Shown here piece after piece: positions 58,399-64,000 of a DNA stretch of 64,000 bases. The stretch spans positions 124,001 through 188,000 of the forward strand of contig NW_025955037.1 in assembly GCF_022376445.1 (NCBI RefSeq), written 5' to 3'. Both the position numbers and the translations under genes were made by a program. The stretch's first letter is position 1, and each line of letters starts with the position of its first letter. Source of the DNA: Fomitopsis serialis (lineage: Eukaryota > Basidiomycota > Agaricomycetes > Polyporales > Fomitopsidaceae). The notes beneath the pieces were generated by a model. It was given only the letters and a program-made list of their open reading frames with translations. It made no database searches and had not been told where the DNA came from.

Positions 58399-59155
58399 AT
58401 GAAGTCCCGCCCGCCAACATACCCAGAAATCTGCGCCGTTTCCCGCGAGGCAGTATCAATATACACGAGACATGGATATTCATGTTGCCTCTTCGGAAGC
58501 ACCGCATGCGCGTTGTATGGAACAACCAGAACACCGAACGTAAGCTCATGCTGCCTCCGTTGTGCGTGACTGAGGTGCTCCACGTCGATCGTAGGACGTG
58601 GATCTCGTCGTGTTCGTAGACGAACTAGATACAGAACGCCTGAAGAGGCTGCTGCCCCAGGCGAACTCATCATTCTATCTCGTCGACGCCAAGGACCCCG
58701 CAGCTACATACAAGGTCCTCTGGTACAAACTACCTCGCATCAGAGGCGAGGCCGAGCGTCGCTGCAAGGTCGACATCCTCATCCCGGGTCTCGTCACGAC
58801 CCTGAATATCCCACCTGTCCCTCCAGCCTACATCGAAAGTCGGGATGGCATCCCCGTCTTACCAATTCTGCCTTTGCTCCTGTTGAAACTACAGGGCTGG
58901 GACGACCATCGGAATCATACCGAAGGGTACATGCGTGCGAAACAGGGATCGGACGTCAAGGACATCCGAGAGCTTCTGGATATCGCTCGTCGTGTGGGCG
59001 CAGAGCTCAGGAACGAGAACGTGCAATGGTTGCCTTACGAGCACATACGGAAGGCCCAGGACCGCCTCTTTGAATATACTAGGCGCTTTCCTAAGACGGG
59101 GCCGTTTTGGGAGAGCATGGGCTTCGCTTGCTACACAGCGCTGCAAGGTTCTTGA
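58399..59155 (+). CDS. Nucleotidyltransferase-fold protein, paralogue 4
   Basis: Exons 58399-58539 and 58595-59155 (55-bp intron) give 233 residues. Start MKSRPPTYPEICAVSREAVS. LFGSTACALYGTTRTPN is followed after the intron by DVDLVVFVDELDTERLKRLL. CKVDILIPGLVTTLNIPPVP gives the third Asp. LPLLLLKLQGWDDHRNHTEG and QGSDVKDIRELLDIARRVGA form the conserved helical part. It ends MGFACYTALQGS. Closest relative in the window is paralogue 3 (LFGSTACAL, GTTR.PN, CKVDILIPG, LLLLKLQGW identical), consistent with a tandem duplication. The acidic triad is complete. Substrate unknown. Confidence 0.76.
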
Positions 59156-60162
59156 CGAGGTACGAGTCTCACGACAGTTTGTGCGCTGTGGCATATCAAG
59201 CTCATTGTTCAGCACAGCGGTAGGGTGTTCTCTCCGCAACAAGTTTGCATCGGACATTGTCGTGTATGACAGGGTCGTGGGATTTGGATCAATGTATTCC
59301 ATGAGTGCTGTACGTGGCATGCAGGCTTTTATGCTTCAGAGACGCTCGAAGCCACAAGAACTCACTAGATGGGACTACAAGAGTATGTGGCCCGGCGTAA
59401 CGCTTGTCAGTTCTTTATTGATGTCGCAGAACTTGAAGCGACGATTCGACGACAATACGGGCTAACACGGGTCGCTTTCAGGTCTTGACGCGGCTACACA
59501 GCAAAGTCAATTCGTCACCTCAAGTTCGATGATGCTGTTCAATCGATCCTAGTAGCCTGTGCCTCACAGTTATCGTTCGATGGATCTCATCGCCTCTGGG
59601 TAACATACATGAAGACAAATCCGAAGACGACATCAGTACCATCGAACTCCCGCGAGTCGAAGATAAAAGTGGACCCGGTTGAGCCTGTGACGTGGCGTCA
59701 GGAGACGTAGCATCCTCTGCTGATGCATGCTCCTTAACTACAAGTTCTTTGTGAAGGCAGCTCACTACGAGCGAAGCTCTGGATCATGCCAGTGCCTCCG
59801 GATGTCACCAATGTGACCGATTCGGCTCTAGAACATCTGTCCGTTGTATTCTGCTCAGGCTACCCCACCATGTGCGTGGCGAAGTCGATGAATAGTGCGA
59901 TGCATGTCTAGGACGCGGTAGCGCTGTCCGCTATCCACGGTGCTCATAGTGGATCCTCAGGCTGTTCTGTTGTCGGTCAGTCCTTACAGTACTGGTCATA
60001 TCACTTATCAGACGTGGAGTCGTCATTGTTAGCTCGTAATCCATGCTGGCAGTGATTAGCCCTATGTGTGCCCGATCTCCGTTCATTCTGGCAAGACCGG
60101 GCTAATCATGTATAGTGACACATAGCATCCGGTTTGCGGATTACACACAACCATGAATACCT
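59156..60162. other. Intergenic between NTase paralogue 4 and the kinase-like gene
   Basis: About 1 kb between convergent genes. Short frames only; nothing recognisable. Confidence 0.45.
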
Positions 60163-61367
60163 TTACACATTGAGTGGTCTCTTCAGCCCGGCGGCGTCCC
60201 ACCTTCTCAACAACTCCTGTCGAGTGAAGTCGACTTTCTGCTCCCAGGCCTCGACTTCGTACGCGTAGCATATTTCAGCGATTTGGCGGTCATTTGGATC
60301 GGTTATGCGCGACAGTTGGTGAACACTGATCAATTGGGAACCGAAGCCCGTTGTGCCTGTACAAAGACTGATGAGCATCCGGGGTTACGATACTAGGTAC
60401 AGAAGGAGGGTTCACTTGGTTTCCAGATTGCTGCAATGTGAGACGCGGTCTCCCACAGTTCTTTACAAGGGAGCTCGACTTCTCTAAGTGCCAGCTTGCC
60501 GAATTCGAATGTTGCCGCGCTGTCTACAACGTCCGCATCAACCACCGGGCAATGGTGGTTCATCACAGCGGCCTCAAAGTCGATGATACCGGCACTTCCG
60601 TCGCTCTTCTTGCGAATGTGGCCTGGCTTCAAGTCATTGTGTCGTACGCCTCTTCTATGAAATTCGAGAACGGCAGACATCAAGTAAATCCTGTCATAGA
60701 CAACGCCTTCCAAATGAGATCTATCTCGCGGACTATCAAGGCATGGTTCAACGCACCTGAATGCCTCGTCCTCGTGTGCCGACTTGTTGCGAGTCAGAGG
60801 TTCCCCGAAATATTCAAGAACTAAACAGGTAGCTAGCTCGCCGCCTAGTTCTCCCTCAAATAGTCCATAGCAACGGGGTATAATATCCCCTTGAAGTTCT
60901 TCCAGTGCGGCGTAGACTTGCTTCTCATGATGCAGTGTCGATCGCTGTCGCTTGCCACCGTGAATCACTTTGCAGATGACGGTCCTACGATTGATGCTTC
61001 CCTCATTGTCACGGGCTGTATCTTGCATGAGGACACGACAGACCGTGCGTGTACGCTCGCCTGTTACCCAGTGGACCAACTGCACGCCAGTGGGTACATT
61101 GGTTGAATATGGAAGTGCTGAGACCTCGAGAGTACAGGCGTCGGGGTCATCGACTTTCGTGAGCGTATTGAAGTCGGAAATGGAGGGGATGAAAACGTGA
61201 GCATGGGCACGGGGCCGCTTCTCTGACACCAAGGGCATGGCTGAAAGGCTCAGAGTCAACTCAGGCTCGTCTGAACCACTGGCAGAGAGGACACGCGACA
61301 TACAACGACTGATGGGAGCCGACGGCAAGTCGTATTGATGCACAGTGGCCATGTGGCCTACGATCAT
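60163..61367 (-). CDS. Protein-kinase-like protein, atypical catalytic motifs
   Basis: Exons 60401-61367 and 60163-60356 (44-bp intron) give 386 residues from MIVGHMATVHQYDL; an ATG five codons on is also possible. Kinase landmarks: VICKVIHG (ATP-site Lys), LHHEKQVYAALEEL (helix-C Glu), IIPRCYGLFEG, CLVLEYFGEPL (hinge), VLEFHRRGVRHNDLKPGHI (catalytic loop) and AGIIDFEAA (metal loop). HRDLKPxN is thus HNDLKPGH, with the metal-binding Asn replaced by His, and DFG is DFE. The C-terminal exon (RITDPNDRQIAEICYAYEVE) is helical. This resembles the expanded basidiomycete kinase-like family often found near transporters and variable genes. Activity is doubtful because of the missing Asn. No membrane or signal segment seen. 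Confidence 0.68.
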
Positions 61368-62048
61368 CCAATAGAGACATTCAGAGTCCAGATTATGTAC
61401 ATAGTAGCTATCTCGCCAGCTATTCTGTGCAGCGATCCGAGGCTCGACGGCAAAAACGGCAAAACTTGACAGTGACAGCGAGCACCAGCTGCAATCGCTT
61501 GATCAGCACTGGTGGTTAACTGGCATGCACAAGTATTGTCGATAAATGGTGTTCCAGCAGCCTTGTGCTCCCATAAAACTGGGATATGGCTACATACTAT
61601 CACTGAGCTCAGTTCCTATCTCCAGATGACAAACGAGACAGTCCAGGGTCAAATATAAGTGAGAGCACATCAGGAACCATACAGAAGCCAAAGTTCTTGC
61701 CATGACTTCAATCGTCACGGTTTCATTCGCCATTCAATTCTTGACGGATCGCACATACTTTGAAACCTGATTGCAGCTTATTGGTAAGATCGGTCAGCGA
61801 CGCCGCCAATGAAGATGTGCCATGCGTACGAAGTTGAGTACGAGCAGAGAGCACCCTCTAATGGATGATTGACCACGCACGTAATTCTTAGTACCTACCA
61901 ACATTGAAGCACCCGAGAGCAACCAAACACGACGCTCAGTTCCAGGTTATATCGGCGACGTGAACCTAAGACACTGACCTTCATACTCATTTCACCCCCA
62001 GGATGAGTGATCCATCTGCTATCACCCATCGTCCACCAAGCAAGAGCT
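61368..62048. other. Intergenic between the kinase-like gene and GWT1
   Basis: 681 bp with no recognisable gene; promoter of the kinase-like gene and 3' end of GWT1. Confidence 0.45.
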
Positions 62049-64000
62049 TCAAAAGTGCCAAAGCCGTCTATTTCTAAACACCCACGCGACACCGCAGATA
62101 GCGAGCGCGTACGCAGAGAGCACTGCCATCGCCACCGCGTCCGACGCGTACATCGTCTTCATCGACAAATTCACTATGCCGGTGGCGAGGTTGGCCTGCG
62201 CGCAACACATCCACGTCAGCACACCGGGTCCCGAACCAGTTCGTATCGTACACTCACCAGTAGAAACAGTGCCAGCCCGTTCTTGTTGATCGCGTCAAGC
62301 AGCGCCGGCGCGCTCCCCTCGACCGGGTGCCCATGCCTGTCATCTTTCTTGAGCATCACGGGGTCGTGCTGCACCTTGAGCTTCGAGTACGGCGAGTAGG
62401 TCGACTTGGAGAGGGGCGACGCGAAGAACGCGAGGTCGAGGCACATGTAGCCGAGGATGAAGCTCACGTTGTACGCCGCGATCCAGAGGATGTACTGCAA
62501 ATTCACCTGCGGAGACGGTGAGCAGGATACCGCGGCGGCAGACACGAGGTGCGCTTACTAGTCTTCGGGAGACACCGTCGCCGATGCCGAGCAGTTTGCT
62601 CCCGCCGAGGAGGACCCACCACAGGACGGCGTACGAGCACAGCTCGATCGCTGTCTTGTCGTTCTCGCGCCGCTCCACGGTCGATGCGTGCGTCTGGCGG
62701 AGTCGCTGTGGGCCTGTGCTGTCGTCGCTCTCGGAGTCGCTGTCGTGCGTGTGCGCAGACCGGCGAGGTGAGCGCGCTCTAGCGAGTTCTTGCTGGCGCT
62801 TGCGGAAGTAGGACGGCGTGGGCGGGAGGAGCAGCGTCCCCGTTGAGAGCCCGAGCAAGTGAACGGCAAGATACCCTGATTCGGAGTCAGCGCGGTAGAG
62901 CATGTCCGACGGAGACACGCACCAGATAGGGAGACGATGCCCTCTTTGTTCTGGCTGATTAGGCCGGTGCGCGGCGCGTTGAGAACATAGTCCGTTAGGC
63001 CGTGGCTCAATACGAGTTGTTGCACTGGCTTTTGGTCAGTGAATGAAGGTTGCGAGCCCGTGCGGACGTACAGAGCGCGACTGAGACGCCTAGAAGCGAG
63101 ATCGGCAAGCGGACCATCACCGGGTGCAAAAGGACTTCAAGGATAGGTATGGAGGCAAGCGTGATGAAGAAGTTCCAATGGGTCCCATATTCTGTCTGAT
63201 GCTCCTACGACGGACCGTTATGGTCGCCCTACAGCGGCAGCTATGGACAAGCTCACGTACGGGGTACTCTACGCCCTTGACGGACAACGTCCGCACGAAG
63301 CCCAGCACGAAGATGGGCAGGCACTTGCGGGCCGTCGTGACCACCTTTGGGAAGAGCGGCTGGGTGAGATACGCAGGGTTCTTGATCAGAGGTACGGCGG
63401 ATATAATGCCCTGCGAGAAGATGAACGACCCTACGCCGATGTCCATCTGAACGACATGAGCACGCCTGGCACATATACCGAGAAAGGCACCACTCACCAG
63501 CGACACACCATACGTCTCACACTTCGCGAGCATCCTCGGAAACACGCGAAAATCGACAGCGAGGATGGCTAGGAACGTCAACAGCAGCATGTGCGCACGA
63601 TACGTTGTCAGAGCCGGCAGTCGTGGTATGAGGGCGCTGGTAGATGGCGAATTGCCGCCAGAGGGATCTGGAGTGCGAGGTCTGCCTCGGTAAGGCGAAG
63701 TCGAGGGGCTTGATTGCAGAGTGGATGGTAGCGGGATACCAGTCTCGCGGCGCGGTATGAGTAGCAGCAGCGTAGTCGGAAGAAGCAGCATGATATTGAG
63801 AATTACAGGAGCTTTCGCGTATAGGGTTATCGAGAGAAGGAGCGGAAGGACGAGCGTGAGCATTTCCAAAGCAAAATGCTCGGACCTGTTGGGGGGCAGA
63901 CGCGTCCGGAGCGCAGAGTACAATGCAATAGAGGACTTTAGAGATTGCAATCAGTTGTATGTCGCGATTACAGAACACATCGAGACTCACGAGTGCAGCC
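62049..64000 (-). CDS. GWT1: GPI-anchored wall protein transfer protein Gwt1 (inositol acyltransferase), 5' partial
   Basis: Acylates the inositol of GlcN-PI in the ER, an early step of GPI-anchor synthesis; PIG-W is the animal counterpart. The gene enters from beyond base 64000. The first visible intron has its donor GTGAGT near 63991. Visible protein includes [157 protein letters not shown], a Ser/Arg-rich loop, [59 protein letters not shown] and [12 protein letters not shown], stop 62049-62051. Multiple TM segments fit the family. The reading frame is intact through the visible introns. Confidence 0.9.

Noticed and set aside
1..64000. tRNA, rRNA, CRISPR arrays, telomeric repeats
   Set aside because: GTTCGAA-type B-box words were checked by eye; all fall in coding exons or lack an A box and cloverleaf. 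No repeat-spacer pattern or terminal repeat was seen.

Overview
This window is fungal nuclear DNA, most likely from an Agaricomycete (a mushroom or wood-rot basidiomycete). Genes are split by many short spliceosomal introns, mostly 44-70 bp. Donors are often GTGCGT, GTACGT, GTGAGT or GTAAGT. Several exons are only 6-17 nt long. Protein families fit a basidiomycete: hexokinase, GH92 mannosidase, Gwt1, a Zn2Cys6 regulator, a lactose-permease-like sugar porter and expanded MFS transporters. I see no rRNA, tRNA, CRISPR, telomere or intact transposon. All gene models below were spliced by eye.

Layout. (1) 0.2-19.3 kb: six paralogous MFS anion:cation-symporter-type (Dal5-like) transporters. Orders and strands are one reverse, two forward, three reverse. 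The two forward copies are a tandem duplication that includes their 5' regions. The first and second copies carry frameshifts. (2) 20.2-29.6 kb: a conserved block. It holds mitochondrial ribosomal protein uL14m, hexokinase (divergent from uL14m), ribosome-biogenesis WD40 protein Ytm1, a peroxisomal-type enoyl-CoA hydratase 2 (divergent from Ytm1) and an unidentified low-complexity protein. (3) 29.7-32.4 kb: a seventh MFS paralogue. (4) 32.4-35 kb: gene-poor, with a non-LTR retrotransposon scrap. (5) 35-37.9 kb: a large AAA+ ATPase. (6) 38.6-44.5 kb: a secreted GH92 mannosidase followed by a decayed partial second copy. (7) 47-49.1 kb: an AT-hook plus Zn2Cys6 regulator behind a GC-rich leader. 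(8) 49.5-59.2 kb: four paralogues of a nucleotidyltransferase-fold family, two on each strand, with a sugar transporter between the pairs. (9) 60.2-61.4 kb: a protein-kinase-like gene. (10) 62-64 kb: GWT1, running off the right edge.

The housekeeping genes serve mitochondrial translation, glycolytic entry, 60S ribosome assembly, peroxisomal beta-oxidation and GPI-anchor synthesis. The accessory part is solute uptake plus glycan trimming. The best candidate for an undescribed system is the four-member nucleotidyltransferase-fold family. All four share an intron immediately before the DxD motif. Three keep the acidic motif; one has lost it. The most useful annotation-level discovery is the repeated use of 6-9 nt microexons that encode conserved or catalytic residues.

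Single-base indels break Ytm1, the GH92 gene and three MFS genes. Because Ytm1 is essential where studied, some of these may be consensus errors rather than real decay.
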